Below, one piece after another: positions 46,691 to 59,182 of a stretch of DNA of 64,000 nt. A model generated the notes under the pieces. The model was given only the letters and a program-made list of their open reading frames with translations. It made no database searches and was not told where the DNA came from. The DNA is from Henricia sp. BOLD:AAB3569 (taxonomy: Eukaryota; Echinodermata; Asteroidea; Spinulosida; Echinasteridae), in contig JBBELK010000216.1 of NCBI GenBank assembly GCA_037783545.1, positions 372,001 through 436,000 on the forward strand, written 5' to 3'. The translations under genes and the position numbers were made by a program. The number at the start of each line of letters is the position of its first letter. The first letter of the stretch is position 1.

Positions 46691-46843
46691 GTCCCAACAA
46701 TGACTCCAACATTGCAACATTGAGGGACGCAGGTAAAAGCAAAAAAAGGATCAACACTGACAGATGGCACTTGTTTTTATGTCTATCTGGAAACCTCCAT
46801 TCTGAACAGCCTTTACGGTTTTGCAAATTCCTTTTAAAAACAG

Positions 46844-49727
46844 TTATGAATTTTTCTCTGTAGATGACTCTGGCAGATTAATGGAACAATTCTCCAACTG
46901 CGCAATGACGTCCGTGTGTTTGAATTGATCCTGGTGGTGGTTGAATGTTCGGAGAAGTTTCAGCCGATTTGGGTCGTCGGTCGCGTAGTAGAGTTGAAGC
47001 TGATTGGCCAAGAATTGCGCATCTTGAACGCTCTGGTTGTAAGAGAACATTTTGAGGTCAGAGGTCAATTATGAATTGATATTTCATCATGGGATGAAAA
47101 AGTATTAAAGGCCTGCATGAATTTGGCGCGCGCATTGCTGACAAGCCAGTGCATTTAACTCATATTTTCAGCCCAAGAAAAAATACTATGGTCATTAGTT
47201 GGAGTGATTTTACGCTAATTCTTACCGATTCATTTTTAACCAAATTGTATTAATTTTAAATTAAATATAATCAATTTAATGATCAAACTACGACCTTCCG
47301 TCTACTTACCATCATACTGGTGTCCATCTCCCCACGCATAAGAACGATATCTAAAGTAAAAAGTAAAATTTTGAATATTGATTTGTTTTTTGTTTTAGTT
47401 TTAGAGAGAATCTACTCTTCATGAGCAAGTGAATCCATGCACATACCTTTCTCTTTCTGTAACTCGGTGAAGTGCTTCATACTCAAAAGAATTGGAGCAT
47501 TCTCCTGGTAAGCCTGTGTTCAACATGAAACGGCAGTCAGTTTTATGACAAGTCACAATCAAGAAAATTAAATCACGGATTATCCCCAAAAAACAAATGA
47601 CATGAATGTACATTGGATATTTGTACTAGCATTGAAAAACCAAATACAGATCAGATTAAAATTTAAAACATTTCTTTGGTAGAAACACTTCAGAAAGTTT
47701 TAGAATTGAAGTCACATATGTAAGTCAGTGGATAACATGTAATGCAGGACAATTTTCTTTTTTACCTGGTAGTTGATGAGAGACGTGAAGAAGCAGCTAT
47801 GGTTACTATTATCAAACTGAGCAAAGAAAAACTCATAGCCAGTCTTCCTTGGTAGTGGATACAGGAACTACATGATATAAAAGAAAGAAGAAAAAAAATG
47901 AAAGTCAAAAGAATCTAGAAAATGTTTTTGAGTGTAAAAGGTATGATTTACTTTGTTAAATTAAATTAACAAGTATTAAATGTTTACTGATAAATTCTTT
48001 CATTTCGATATGCAACCTTTAAAATTGTTGCCACAATACTTACCAATGGGTTTTCTTGTGCAGTTTTGTAAATCTTGTTGTATATTACGCCCTGTTAAAT
48101 AGATACCAAAGAAAAATTTCATTTATCAGAAAGCGCTCAAAATAAAAGACCATGAAACATCACAGCGGAGTATTTCATGGTACATTTTATGTACGGGCAT
48201 GGTTTAACTCACCGGAATTACAGCACTAATGCAATCCTTTTTTGAGTGGTACCGAGTCCAGATCTACAAACACAAACAAGGAGGGAATCTCAAGTAAATT
48301 TTACTAATGGTAACATTTGTAAAAATTTAAATGTGTTAAAATAAATGTTCTTGCTCAACTCAAAGCAATGTAAAAATGATTGGAAACATTGAGATATGTC
48401 GACCTGGCAATCGGAAAGTACGGTGCACATTGATTAAAGAAAACTTTATAGTTTCACTTACTCTTTGAATTTCTTCTTTGGTCAAATTCTGAATTAACTC
48501 AATTTTCATGATGGAATTCAGGTCCTGCAAAAAAAAAAAAACAACACAAAATACAACACAAATGCAGTAAAACTTTCTCTCCCTCGTCCCCCAACAAGAA
48601 AGTTTTTCTTTTTTTCTGATAAAGTTTTATTGTACCTCACATTCAGTTCTCCATTATTTTGACTTTTATTGAGACTGTGCTATATTGAAATATACTCACT
48701 TGCTTAGATGCTTGAGCCTGTGATGTCTTGAGTAGCCGTGGTTGTTTGCTCTCTGATTTCTGCCAATAAAGGAACAAAACTCTGCTTTAAAATGCATTCT
48801 TATTAAAATACTTTAAAATGCCACAACACTGAAAATATGCTGAATATTCCATTTTAAGTTCAGACAATTATTTTCTCCTCACAGTGGTTTTCACACATTG
48901 CTGTTCGTCTCTCCATTTTGTCTCTTGCTTGGATTCTCGCAAGTCATCTAACTTGGACTGATACATAGCAAGATCTGAGCTGAATTAAGAAAACAAATTT
49001 AAACAGTAGTGGCCAATTTCATAATGGCACCATCAATGTTAAAGATTTTGAAGTATTTCATGTAATTTCAAGCAAAATTTTCTTGACTTACTCGGAAACT
49101 AAGGCGGAAAGATTACCATGCATGGACACCCTCTGAGACCCCATGCACTAAACTCTTTTTTCTTTTCCTTAGTAAATTAATTACATTTTTCCCTCCTAAT
49201 TTTGCGTTTTTATCATCAAACTTTACATAACAAGGAAAATCCTGGGTATCCGTGCGTGGTTAATGAACCCCTAATTTTCCCTACTGATGCTTAATAATAA
49301 TATAATCCCTAGGTTTAATCATGGAGGAAGAAAACATTTTTTCCTCCATCCATGGTTTAATGGTCAACTTCTCAATTATTACCTTTTTTTTACCAGAACA
49401 AAACCTCTTAAAATGGTGGCAATATTCACTCAAACCATTGGACCAAAGTTTCTCATATTTTAATTATTCATGATCCTGATGCCATGACCATGATGACGTC
49501 ATGACTAATCGATAAATCGTTAATAACGTTACTCGTTTTGGGGCCTACCTTTGAGCTTTCTTCAGTTTCTGGGCATATTTGTCAAAAAATTGATTCTTAT
49601 CGAGCTCATCTTTTTCTTTAAGGAGGTTTTGATTTTTACTAGTTGACGATCGACGCCCTAATGACAAGAAAACTGTTGAATCTCTTGCGCGCTGTGCCAA
49701 AATCATCCGAATCATGGGCGCCGCCAT
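46844..49727 (-). CDS. ATPAF1: ATP synthase mitochondrial F1 complex assembly factor 1
   Basis: Ten exons (minus): 49549-49727, 48883-48979, 48700-48759, 48462-48524, 48213-48263, 48044-48091, 47766-47867, 47447-47513, 47310-47350, 46844-47032; all phases join, 298 residues (human 328). Mitochondrial-matrix chaperone (yeast Atp11) that holds free F1 beta subunits until the alpha3beta3 hexamer forms. The N-terminus is Arg/Ser-rich without acids for 35 residues ([17 protein letters not shown]...LGRRSS), a likely presequence. Family blocks: [92 protein letters not shown]. Exon 9 gives KEKDIVLM where human has KGIVLM. Start ATG at 49727 lies in CAATATGGCGGCGCC, a common start-site motif of housekeeping genes; later in-frame ATGs exist. 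Divergent from SLC35A3. Confidence 0.93.
47103..47160. mobile_element. Degraded half copy of family K2
   Basis: ATTAAAGGCCTGCATGAATTTGG-like start and GCGCGCATTGCTGACAAGCC, matching the right arm of 36120-36259. In ATPAF1 intron 9. Confidence 0.55.
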
Positions 49728-51111
49728 ATTGAAACTGGTCACAAACCGTCAAATGGTGGCGCTCTGGTTTAGTTGTACAAAATCGATGTTGTACACGTTG
49801 CTTGCAGGGGGAGTGATCAATATAATCCAGTGAAAAATCTGTTGTAAAATACAGTGGAAAGAATTGTTAGATGTGTGAAAGGATAAGTTTTAATCTGTAA
49901 ACTAATTCACTGCGTTCTTGTCTCGTTTACTGGTCTGTGTACTGTTACTGAAATTGCTGTCGGCGTCGCTATTTCGGACCAAGCCTACCTCCATGGTCCG
50001 GTCCAAGACATGCCTGATGCTGATCACGGACGGAGGCTCTGCGTACATCACATAATCAACTCTGCATAGCTATAGCTGCATGCCATTGTACTAAAACAAA
50101 AGGATATCTGTACTATTTTTATGTAGGCCCGGCCTGGCAAATGAAAAACGGCGTTGAGCATTAACACAACCACATTGGGAAACCAGATGTTTCTCAACTC
50201 ATCATGTGTACAGTGTATGCCTAACACCTATAAACCTTATCGACGTTCTCAATGCATTATGGGATTGGATGACAAAATTGCCCGGCCAAATGTGCATAAA
50301 CCTATGAGGCGGACACCAACTAGGCAACTTTTTTACTCATTTTCACGAAAACCAAAACGAGTTCAAGAATCAACCTCCCACTACTTTATCTTTGACACAT
50401 ATCAAACATACTGACAAACATGTCCCGAAACAGAAATGTTGCAAATGCGAGAAATCATCGGGGATTCCCTTCGTATCGGTAGTCCGAGTACCACGCTCGC
50501 AGCTCGGTATGCGCTATGCAACACACGCCTGCGAGTCCGTCATCAGGCCACCCTGACTCGCAGTGCCGATACGGCGTGCGTTGGGGAGCGCATACCGAGC
50601 TGCGAGCGTGGTACTCGCACTACCGATACGAAGGGAATCCCCGATGATTTCTCGCATTTGCAACATTTCTGTTTCGGGACATGTTTGTCAGTATGTTTGA
50701 TATGTGTCAAAGATAAAGTGGTGGGAGGTTGATTCTTGAACTCTTTTTGGTTTTCGTGAAAATGAGTAAAAAAGTTGCCTAGTTGGTGTCCGCCTCATAG
50801 GCTTATGCACATTTCGCCGGGCAATTTTGTCATCCAATCCCATAATGCATTGAGAACGTCGATAAGGTTTATTGAGGTCAAACACACCCCCCATGATCAA
50901 GCAAGGTAAATAGTTTACGGTATATTTGATAAATACAATAACACGCCACCTGGTTTTAATTTTGAGCATTGTTATGTTGAAGTGTATAGTTACATTTGAA
51001 TACATTGAACACTGACAAGACGTGCAATGATTGAACCTACAGTGTATTATTTAGCCTGGTTAAACTTGCATTTTTTATCACGTTTATTGAATGCCGAAGT
51101 TACACTAAAGC
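49728..51111. promoter_or_regulatory. Divergent ATPAF1/SLC35A3 intergenic region
   Basis: 1.4 kb between two start codons, presumably holding both promoters. More than half is the 641-bp inverted repeat at 50231-50871. No other gene. Confidence 0.55.
50231..50871. mobile_element. Near-perfect inverted repeat, 284-bp arms and 73-bp loop
   Basis: 50231-50514 pairs with 50588-50871 with no net insertion; only a few mismatches were seen (for example GGCCAAATG against the complement of CATTTCGCC). Both strands therefore show the same open frame. Outer ends AAACCTTATCGACG / CGTCGATAAGGTTT. No target duplication is obvious. It may be a foldback transposon or a recent inverted duplication. Confidence 0.9.
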
Positions 51112-54100
51112 ATGGAGTCGGATACAGATAAAAAAGCGGTGGTAGATGTAAAAACGGTAAGATTAAAATTATGAAACAAATAATTTAGCAAATATTTTAA
51201 TTAATTTGATATCAAATAATTATAAGGAGGTTGGCTACTGAACTTTGTATACACACAAAAACTAAGGTTTTTTGGGCACATTAAAGGCACAGGCTCATCA
51301 GCAATGCGTGCGCGCCAAATTCGTACCACGAAATATGCAGGTCCATAGCAAAGGCAGCTCTGCGTATTTCGTGACACCAATTTGGCACGCGCACATTGCT
51401 GACGAGCCTGTACCTTTAAGCGTCATGAAGGGCTGGGGGAAAAATGGAAGGAGTTGTACAAGGAAAGAGACAGTGAAGGAGCCCGAGGAGAAGGTGGGAG
51501 GATGATGTATCTGAGGTGATTAATATGAGCCTATCGGAAGCGGGTCGATGTGCTCGGGACAGAGAGGCTTACACCTTTTTACAGGAAACTTGTCCGGGTC
51601 GCAACGTCCAATTCGATATGCAGAAGATGATGATAAGGAGTAAATTGAACTGAATAATACTAATTTTATAAAATTCATCTGGTGTAAGTTATCAAATATA
51701 CAATTACAAACCAGTTTCTGCATTAAATTTGAAATCCAAAGTAAACATCGCAGCTAAATCCAAACATTTGGTGACTGTATTTCAGAGCCATTTGATGTGG
51801 CATTAATTAACTATTTTTTGTCCGTATATTTTATTATTTGGGTAAAAATAGTACTCCAGCTGTTGTTTGTAATGTATTTCTAAATTGAATAATATGCGTG
51901 TCTCTTTAATACACCGTTCAACCAATTTACACAGCACAGTCATGATATTGACACTATCTTAATTATTAACTAACATAATTGGATACTTTCATTATATTGT
52001 GGGCGTATAACTTTATTATTCCCTTTTAAAAGGGGAAAAAATGTTGGGTGATATAGATTAATTAAAGAATATGCTACGATACGGTAGTTGAGCAATTGTC
52101 CTGTATGGTAGAGCCATTCGTCTTTAAACATAAATTAGCATATTTTATTATAGATAAAGCGTTTATGTGAAGCATTTCAGTTTGCAACAGGCATTCCAAG
52201 ATGGCACCATTGCATTCTTCAGATGCAGATCAGACCAAAGGGAGCAGCTCGGTAGCAACTGTTCAATCTGACTTTAAATTTTTAAAAGCAAACAATTTCT
52301 GACTGAACCTTTGATGGGAAAAAATTAAGTAGTTTACCATGGCTTCAAACCTTGTGAGCAAAACAGACTGGCTGAAAATTTAACTGCATTTTTTGTTCTC
52401 TTCTAAATTTGGGTTTTCCTATCAAATATGCTCTTTGTGCAGATTTGATAAGTAATTTAAAGAAAATAATTGTAAAGCAACTTCAACATTTTTACTCCTT
52501 TGACCTATGGGTAGACAAACAAGCACCATTAGTTTAGCAATTAAACTATTCAGCTAATTTTCTATTAATTCTCTTAATTATTCGGTTAATTCGGTAATTA
52601 TTGTGGGGTGTTATGGCCGAGCGGTCTAGTGCGTCGAACTTAAGTTCCTGTGCTAGTACTAGAATGTAGGTTCGATTCCGGGCTGCGACAGGTTGTGGCA
52701 CCTGTGCCCTTGAGCAAGGCACTCAACCACACTTGCTCCCATTCCTTTAATTGGCGGTCCCTCCGCTGTTGGATGTGGTAAATAAATAAATAAATTTAAA
52801 TCAGGAATTTATTTGTTTCAAAAGTACAATCTCGTCTTGTAATTTGATTTTTCTGAAATTCATTACATTCTTGTTTTCTCTTTCTTAGATGCCAGCTGTT
52901 AAGATGAACCCCAAGTACATATCCCTGGCCATCTTAATTCTACTGACCACATCGCTGGTTTTAACGTTGCGATATTCACGTATGGTCCAGGGCGATGGGC
53001 CGCGATATATCAGCTCAACCGCTATCGTAGTGGCAGAATTCGTCAAGATGTCTATATGTCTTGTGCTTGTGCTCGGTACTGAAGGTAAGATTAGTCGTCA
53101 TGCTTCAGTGCATTTGAAGAGTTGTTTTCCTTGCTTGATGACATTGGTCATGCTTCACTTAAGTTGCCTACATGTGTCCTTTAGCAAGGCACTTTGTCTT
53201 GCATTTCTTGCTTCCAGCTAGGAGTAAATCTGCCGATGTAATAAGGGAATTTTTCAGTTGCTTGTGTTTGATTCCTTGATGACTTAATCTTGTTTTCATC
53301 CAGGTGAATGGGAGATATTAAATTTAGTCAAGATAATCAAAGAGCAAGCTATCGAGAAACCAGTAGACACCCTTAAACTTGCCGTGCCATCGGGACTTTA
53401 CACCATACAGAACAATCTGCTGTTTCTAGCTTTGTCTAATCTGGATGCTGCTACGTATCAGGTTTGTATCAAAAACACTCAAATCTGCTATCAAGGCCAC
53501 TTTAATAAAGAGACCACCTGTTTATAGTGGCCACCCATCATTGGTCCCAAATGCAATGTGTATCGTATACAAATTTTATTAAGCCCTTTTCTGTTTGTTA
53601 TTGATAAACTCCCAGGCGCCTGAACGAAACTGGCTGAAAATATTCCTACGTCGATATTTCAGGCTGGTTTAGAACCTAAAGGACCAAGACCCCGTCGAGT
53701 GGGAATGGCCAGAAAAATGTATGAGAACCAGGGCTTTAAAGGGTGGTTTCACAAACGGAATGTGTAGTGATTGCCTCCTCCCACAATTGACGTTTCTGCT
53801 GCATTAGCTCCACTGCAAAGGTTCCCCCGCCCCCTTCTCCCCAAAATATATTTGATTATGAAAAATATAACTAAAATAGCAAAATTATTTATAAGTAAAG
53901 ATAGTAAGCTTGAACTTCAATTAAATTGCACGGGTTGTGGCACTTGTGCTCTTATGCAAGGCACTTAATCACACTTTTTTCGTCCTTCGGTAACGCACTT
54001 TAAAGATCCCAGAGCATTCTTTCGTGAAGAGCAAGGGATTCCCCGGTATCTCTGGCCGTTTCTAATTCAACTTAGAAGTTGACAGTTATTCGAATATCTA

Positions 54101-57100
54101 TGTTAATTGATCCCATTCCTGTAATTGGCGGTCCTTCCGCTGTTGGATGTGGTGAATAAATAAATGAACGGTTTAAGTAACAGAAGGTGCCCCACGAAAT
54201 GGCAGCTATTAGATACGGTCTATAGCATGTGTTGTCATGGTTTGTTTGCAGGTCACATACCAACTGAAGATTTTAACAACGGCCATGTTCTCTGTAATGA
54301 TGCTGGGTCGGAAGCTGCACTCACTCAAATGGGCTTCACTGGTATTCCTCATGATTGGTGTGGCATTGGTTCAGGTGAGTCAAAAGAAGGTTACCGGTGA
54401 ACATTGAGAGAGTCGCCAAGTTGTTTTGTGTGCTTTGTATTTGAATATTGTTTGCATTTTTTTCCTTTAAAAGTCTGTGTTCTCATAGTTTTTAAATGCC
54501 TCCCATGTTTTTAGCTCGTGTTTTTCTGGGTTCAGATTTGTATCACAAGGATATTTTCTCAAAATATTAGTTCAGTGTGAGGTATTAAAGAAGTGTGACC
54601 AGATCACTTTTTTTTACCCATAACTCCCCGGGACTTACCTTATGGGTCATGAGATTTTTATATCATAACATCCGTTATATTTTTCTGATTACGAAACTGA
54701 AACTCCCGCGCTTCTAGGCCGCATATTTCCGAGGATATCGTCGAAAATCTACCGATTATTTGTAAACTAATTTTCCAGTATCAACGTTTATCCGCTGAAA
54801 GCCGACTCGATAGTTTTGTTAAATTTTTTTACTGGAAATTGCGAATGTTTTCGGGTTTTTGGGACATGGGAGGTGTGTATGGGAGTTACTTGATAATATT
54901 GGTAAGTTACATCGAAAACTATTTTCCAGAAACTCTGGTTACGCTCCTTTAAATAGTCAAGTGAATCTTATAATGGTTTTTGTGAGGACAGATTGTGCTG
55001 TTTTTAAATGAGTCTTTCCACAGTAAAGGGGGCATTTTGGCAACACAGACCATATTTTCCAGGAAATACCTTTGTCTGGTCTCAAAATAAGCGAAATAAG
55101 TTTCAGTTGTTCCGAAGAGATAACTTAGTCCCAAAAAGGGTTACAAATAGTGTGACAACATGCCTTTCTGAAAACCTTGTGTACAAATTTACAATATACG
55201 CTTGTAACCGGGACGGCCTAAAATGTAACAAGTGTCCGCCCTGTTACGAGTGTATATTGGAAATTTGTACACAGGATTTATAGAAAGGCATGTTTGTCAC
55301 ACTATTTGTAACCCTTTTTGGGTCTAAGTTATCTCTTCAGAACAACTTGTATTTTGAGACCAGACAAAGATATTTCCTCGAAAATATGGTCTGTGTTGCC
55401 AAAATGCCCCCTTTACTGTGGAAAGACCCAAATGTACAATGAAGAACAAAACAAAGAACACGGTAGCCAAATTGTGAAGGAATTGTGAAAGTTTTGATAA
55501 CATGACCAGGTTTTGGATCTGACATTCAAGTCTTCTGAAACAGTTCTCACTTTAAAAGTCCGATGAAAGACTGATAAAGAAAATGTTTCCTTTTTTCTCC
55601 TAATAACTTTGGTCTTTTTTTTTGTACAGATGCCATCAGAAAGTACTGACGGAGAAAAAAGCGAGTCCACGTCCAAAAACCAAATTGTTGGTCTGGTAGC
55701 TGTCCTCTCGGCGTGCTTTTCCAGTGGCTTTGCTGGGGTCTACTTTGAGAAGATCCTCAAGGGTACCAAGCAGTCGCTTTGGCTTCGGAATATCGAACTT
55801 GGTAAGAAATATTTGCAAAAAAATTGTTAAACATAATTTTTATGAAATTGGCAAAAAGATATCAAACTGGCTGGTTTTTCCAAAGGATATGACCTGCTAA
55901 AATATCGTGTTACATGTGTATGAATAGTTTTTGACAGGTTATCATCTAAATTTTGTTTGGAATATAAGCCTATGTATTTGTTCAATTTTTGTCATTTTCT
56001 TTGGGAGTAGTGTTTTTGTTTAAAATGCATTGTATTAAATCTAGTGTAATGCACGCAAACAATACAATTCCAAACAATAGAATAACTTAAAATATGAGAA
56101 CGATTCTCTCTTTTTGTCTTGTGACTTTTACTTTAATGTCCCATTTTTTATTCCTGCAGCTTTCTTTGGTATTTTATTTGGTCTGGGCGGAGTTTTTATC
56201 AACGACGGGGAAAAAGTTCTTTCAGCTGGTTATTTCCAAGGTTACAACAAGATTACATGGATAGTAATTTTATTCCAGGTAAGAACCTTCAAAGATTATG
56301 TCCTTTGGCAAGGCACTTTTCCTCAATTGGAAATTATTTTTGAACATTTCCAGAAATCTGTTGTCTACTTTGGACACCCCCTGGGCTACTTTGGGCAAAA
56401 ATTTGCTTTGCCAGATCTCTAAACTTAGAAAAGGCTTTTCCGAGCCAGAATTAAATTGTTTCAGGAAAGACTTGAAATTTGTTTGGAAAGACTTGAAATT
56501 TGTTTGGAAAGACTTGATAAAGTATTGCAAAAATAAAAACCCATGTTTGTGACATTTTTGTCTAGGCCTGCAGTGGTTTGGTTATTGCAGCCGTCATCAA
56601 GTATGCTGATAACATCTTGAAAGGTTTTGCCACGTCGCTTTCTATCATTGCCTCAACAACAGTGTCCTACTATTTACTCAATGATTTTGTTCCGTCAAGG
56701 TAAGAAAAACAATTCCTAAGAAAATCGGAGACAAAGTGAAGAAAATACAGCAGTATTATTTGATGGAAATATGCAGGAAAATGAGTGGTTCGGTTATTAG
56801 CCCTAACTCCCTAGGGTGTATGAACAATCATAATACAATAGTATTTGTCAAAGGTTTTGACAAGTTGATAAAAGTTGTCAAATTGTTAGGTTCGTATGTC
56901 TTGAAATTGGGTTATTTCAAATTCATGAATTTATGACCAAATAACTGTCAAATAAGTTTAGGTCATATTTTTTCTCCTTTCCACACGGAACATCATTAGT
57001 CGTAGCAGCAACCTTTTTATACAGCTATGATCCTATTTTGATCCTATTTTGATCCTATTTTGATCCTATTTTGATCCTATTTTGATCCTATTTTGATCCT

Positions 57101-57226
57101 ATTTTGATCCTATCTTCTCATTCCAGCTATTTCTTCATTGGAGCCTCATTAGTTATAACAGCAACCTTTTTGTACAGCTATGAGCCTCCTAAACCAGCCC
57201 AGCTGTCGTTACCAAAACCAATATGA
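51112..57226 (+). CDS. SLC35A3: UDP-N-acetylglucosamine transporter, SLC35A3-like
   Basis: Coding exons: 51112-51156, 52889-53084, 53304-53461, 54252-54374, 55630-55801, 56160-56278, 56566-56699, 57127-57226; phases join, 348 residues. Ten-helix Golgi antiporter exchanging UDP-GlcNAc for UMP. Family blocks: [118 protein letters not shown] and a final TM. ISSTA and [12 protein letters not shown] favour SLC35A3 over SLC35A2 or A1. The first exon adds 15 residues ([15 protein letters not shown]) in frame; if it is non-coding, translation would start at 52889 or at the ATG of MNPKYIS. The stop is at 57224-57226. Substrate is inferred from family. Confidence 0.92.
51281..51419. mobile_element. TTAA-flanked MITE, family K2 (copy 2) in SLC35A3 intron 1
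   Basis: TTAA at 51281 and 51416; arms AAGGCACAGGCTCATCAGC and GCTGACGAGCCTGTACCTT. Same family as 36120-36259. Confidence 0.9.
52611..52795 (+). mobile_element. tRNA-derived SINE, family A (full copy)
   Basis: A-box region TTATGGCCGAGCGGTCTAG, B box GGTTCGATTCC, body TTGAGCAAGGCACTCAACC, 3' part GGCGGTCCCTCCGCTGTTGG and an (AAAT)n tail. In SLC35A3 intron 1, 95 bp before exon 2. Confidence 0.85.
53930..54163 (+). mobile_element. SINE family A, body and tail without tRNA head
   Basis: GGTTGTGGCACTTGTGC, TTATGCAAGGCACTTAATC, CGCACTTTAAAGATCCC, GGCGGTCCTTCCGCTGTTGG and an AAAT tail. 5'-truncated; its longer body includes the part missing from the 52611 copy. Confidence 0.7.
54165..54226. mobile_element. 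Half copy of MITE family M3
   Basis: CGGTTTAAGTAACAGAAGG...GATACGGTCTATAG matches the right end of the element at 8117-8263. The left half is missing. It lies just 25 bp before the acceptor of SLC35A3 coding exon 4 (54252). Confidence 0.65.
55010..55429. mobile_element. Long GGGTC-ended foldback, family G2 (copy 2) in SLC35A3 intron
   Basis: About 420 bp, near-palindromic, with AGTCTTTCCACAGTAAAGGG and CCCTTTACTGTGGAAAGACCC-type ends, flanked by AAAT on both sides. Closely matches 27888-28268. Confidence 0.85.
56993..57030 (+). pseudogene. Copy of part of the last SLC35A3 exon in the preceding intron
   Basis: This 38-bp stretch matches 57146-57183 at all but four positions and reads [12 protein letters not shown] where the real exon reads [12 protein letters not shown]. 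It continues directly into the 11-bp tandem array. Confidence 0.8.
57028..57115 (+). repeat. 11-bp minisatellite GATCCTATTTT, eight copies
   Basis: Eight head-to-tail copies, the last one diverged (GATCCTATCTT). It ends 10 bp before the acceptor of the last SLC35A3 exon and probably provides its pyrimidine tract. Confidence 0.95.
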
Positions 57227-57534
57227 CGACATTGCAGTTCATGGGCTAAGAATCTCTACTATTGGTGAGAGTTTAAAGTAGATTTGCAGAATAATGTTAG
57301 GTATTTATGAATGCTTGCCATTTTTCTATAAGCCTCCTTTTGAAATTCCCTCGGTGTGTATATATAGCCTTGCTGCATGACACAGAACATGGGACGTTTC
57401 TTTGCCCTCACCAATACTCAACTCTCAAGTGGAGAGAAGCAATTCTTGACAAAGTGCCTTGCTCAAGGCCACTATTGTCCTCCTTGAACACTCAAAAGTG
57501 TTGTGTGTGTGCCCCTTGTGACCTCTTCCTTCCG

Positions 57535-57705
57535 CCCTCCCCCCCCCCCCCCCCCCCACCCCCCAAAAAAAAAAAATACATGAGATTTTAAGTTGTGCCT
57601 GTGTAAGCTGCTTTCTTTGGGGGAAATAGTGTGCGCCCTCAAAGTGTCGTGCTGCCCCTTTGCCCACATCTCCCACCCAAACTTTGAAAAGTCTGGCTAT
57701 GTTAT
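57535..57705. repeat. C-homopolymer and associated dispersed repeat
   Basis: A C run of about 18 (57539-57557), then an A run. The flank CAAAGTGTCGTGCTGCCCC and GAAAAGTCTGGC parallels 38325-38550. Confidence 0.6.
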
Positions 57706-58394
57706 TGAAAGACACACACCATGATTGCATTAAATTAAGGAGAATTCATCTGGGGTATATTTATTTAATTGATCACGTTCAAATGACGTCACTTCCTACA
57801 AATTGGCACGTGCATTATGATTTTGAGCATTTTTTTTGTGACACGCATCGGTTGCGCCGTATTTTAAACAAATTTCGAGCAACACGTGCGCATTTGGAAC
57901 ATGTTCCAGCGTGTGCGTGCGCGTACATTGTGGCGTTTAATACGCAGTGGCATTTTTTCCTACGAAGATCGCGTCTGTGAACGTGATCAATTGGGCACTT
58001 TTTAACCTTCTATTTGCAATTTTGTTGCCACTGAGTAGTAGCTTAGTTGAGGGGAAAAATGGGGCAGTCACTTTTTTAGAGGGGCACAATGGAGGCATAT
58101 GCCTTTTGGCCTCCCTAAAATCTTTTGAGCACAGTGACACTGAAAATAATTTTAGAGCTGACTTATGATAGATAGACTGAGTTTGGGATCTTTTGGGGGA
58201 TTTTATGTGCCTTGGGTAGAGGGCTATATAAAGGTTCATTTCGTGGACAATGTTTTTATAAATTTAGCTGCAACTAATCCTAATGTCTTCCAATGCAGAT
58301 TTTTCCAAATGGTGTAGATACTTAAACGTGAACTTTGATTTATTTGATTATTTGCCAAAAAACTCGGGGTCAAGATTTTGATTATTGTAGTTAA

Positions 58395-58497
58395 AATAGA
58401 CCCTTTGCACGGGCAGCCATGACAGAGCGCAGTTACATTGGCACATTTAAATGTGAAAACCTTCCCCCTGTCCTAGCCACCGGTGCAGAGGGTCTTT
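58395..58497. mobile_element. MITE, family M4 (copy 2)
   Basis: Ends AATAGACCCTTTGCACGGG and CCGGTGCAGAGGGTCTTTT with CCATGACAG inside. Same family as 9376-9507 with a shorter interior. Confidence 0.7.
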
Positions 58498-59067
58498 TAT
58501 GTGTACTTAAAAAAATTACCGGGTAATCACAGTTTTAATACCGACATGTTCAGTTGTCCTACTATTACATTAGGAAAACAGACTGATTTTTATACCAGTA
58601 TCTTGGTATTATAGACAGTATTATTGGTAATATTGGGATTTTTGGCTAAGAATTTTATCTAGGTATGTTTCAAATTGGTGGATAAGGGTTATAATACAAA
58701 GCCGAAATGTTGACACAAGAATGTGAATTATTAAGAAGTAATTTATGAGACTAAGTCTACATATAACTTATGACAACACATTTGATCATTTTATTGTAGT
58801 AGTACATGCATGAGATAGATTTAAAAATAACTGATTTTAATTTTTTGTCTTTATCTTTAGCTAAATATTTATTGACTTTATCCATGCAATATCTTCTTGA
58901 TATGACAATAAATGGATATATATATTCAAAAGTCTACATCTGGTTTTTTTTAAAGAGTTATGCTCATTTCACAATTTTTTTACAAATTAACATTTTATAG
59001 TATTGTTCAAGTGCAAGTATGTGCTCCAAGTATCTTTAACCCAAAGATTACCTCACTAATAATATAA

Positions 59068-59182
59068 ATTGTTGACTGGTGTTGTGTGGGATATGGAGTT
59101 TTAACACCCGAGGGAGCTCATAGCACCCGAGGGTGTTAAAACCCATATCCCACACCACACCAGTCAACAATTGTTTTGTTAT
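59068..59182. mobile_element. Foldback MITE with ATTGTTGACTGG ends
   Basis: Arms AATTGTTGACTGGTGTTGTG / CACACCAGTCAACAATT and GGAGTTTTAACACCCGAGGG / CCCGAGGGTGTTAAAACC around a 10-bp centre. Confidence 0.8.

Larger units (their letters stand above)
42989..46843. other. Intergenic region between convergent ammonia-lyase and ATPAF1 genes
   Basis: 3' UTR candidates with AATAAA at 43384-43389 and 43500-43505. Then a C/T-rich tract (43320-43378), SINE fragments (43430-43485, 44045-44225), a foldback (45016-45172), a TTAA element (45740-46073) and a SINE (46440-46690). No gene seen. Confidence 0.6.

Noticed and set aside
46358..46720. 120-codon minus frame
   Set aside because: Covers a tRNA-derived SINE of family B.
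50154..51005. Similar open frames of 86 and 105 codons on opposite strands
   Set aside because: They are the two arms of the 284-bp inverted repeat; no splice context or known domain.
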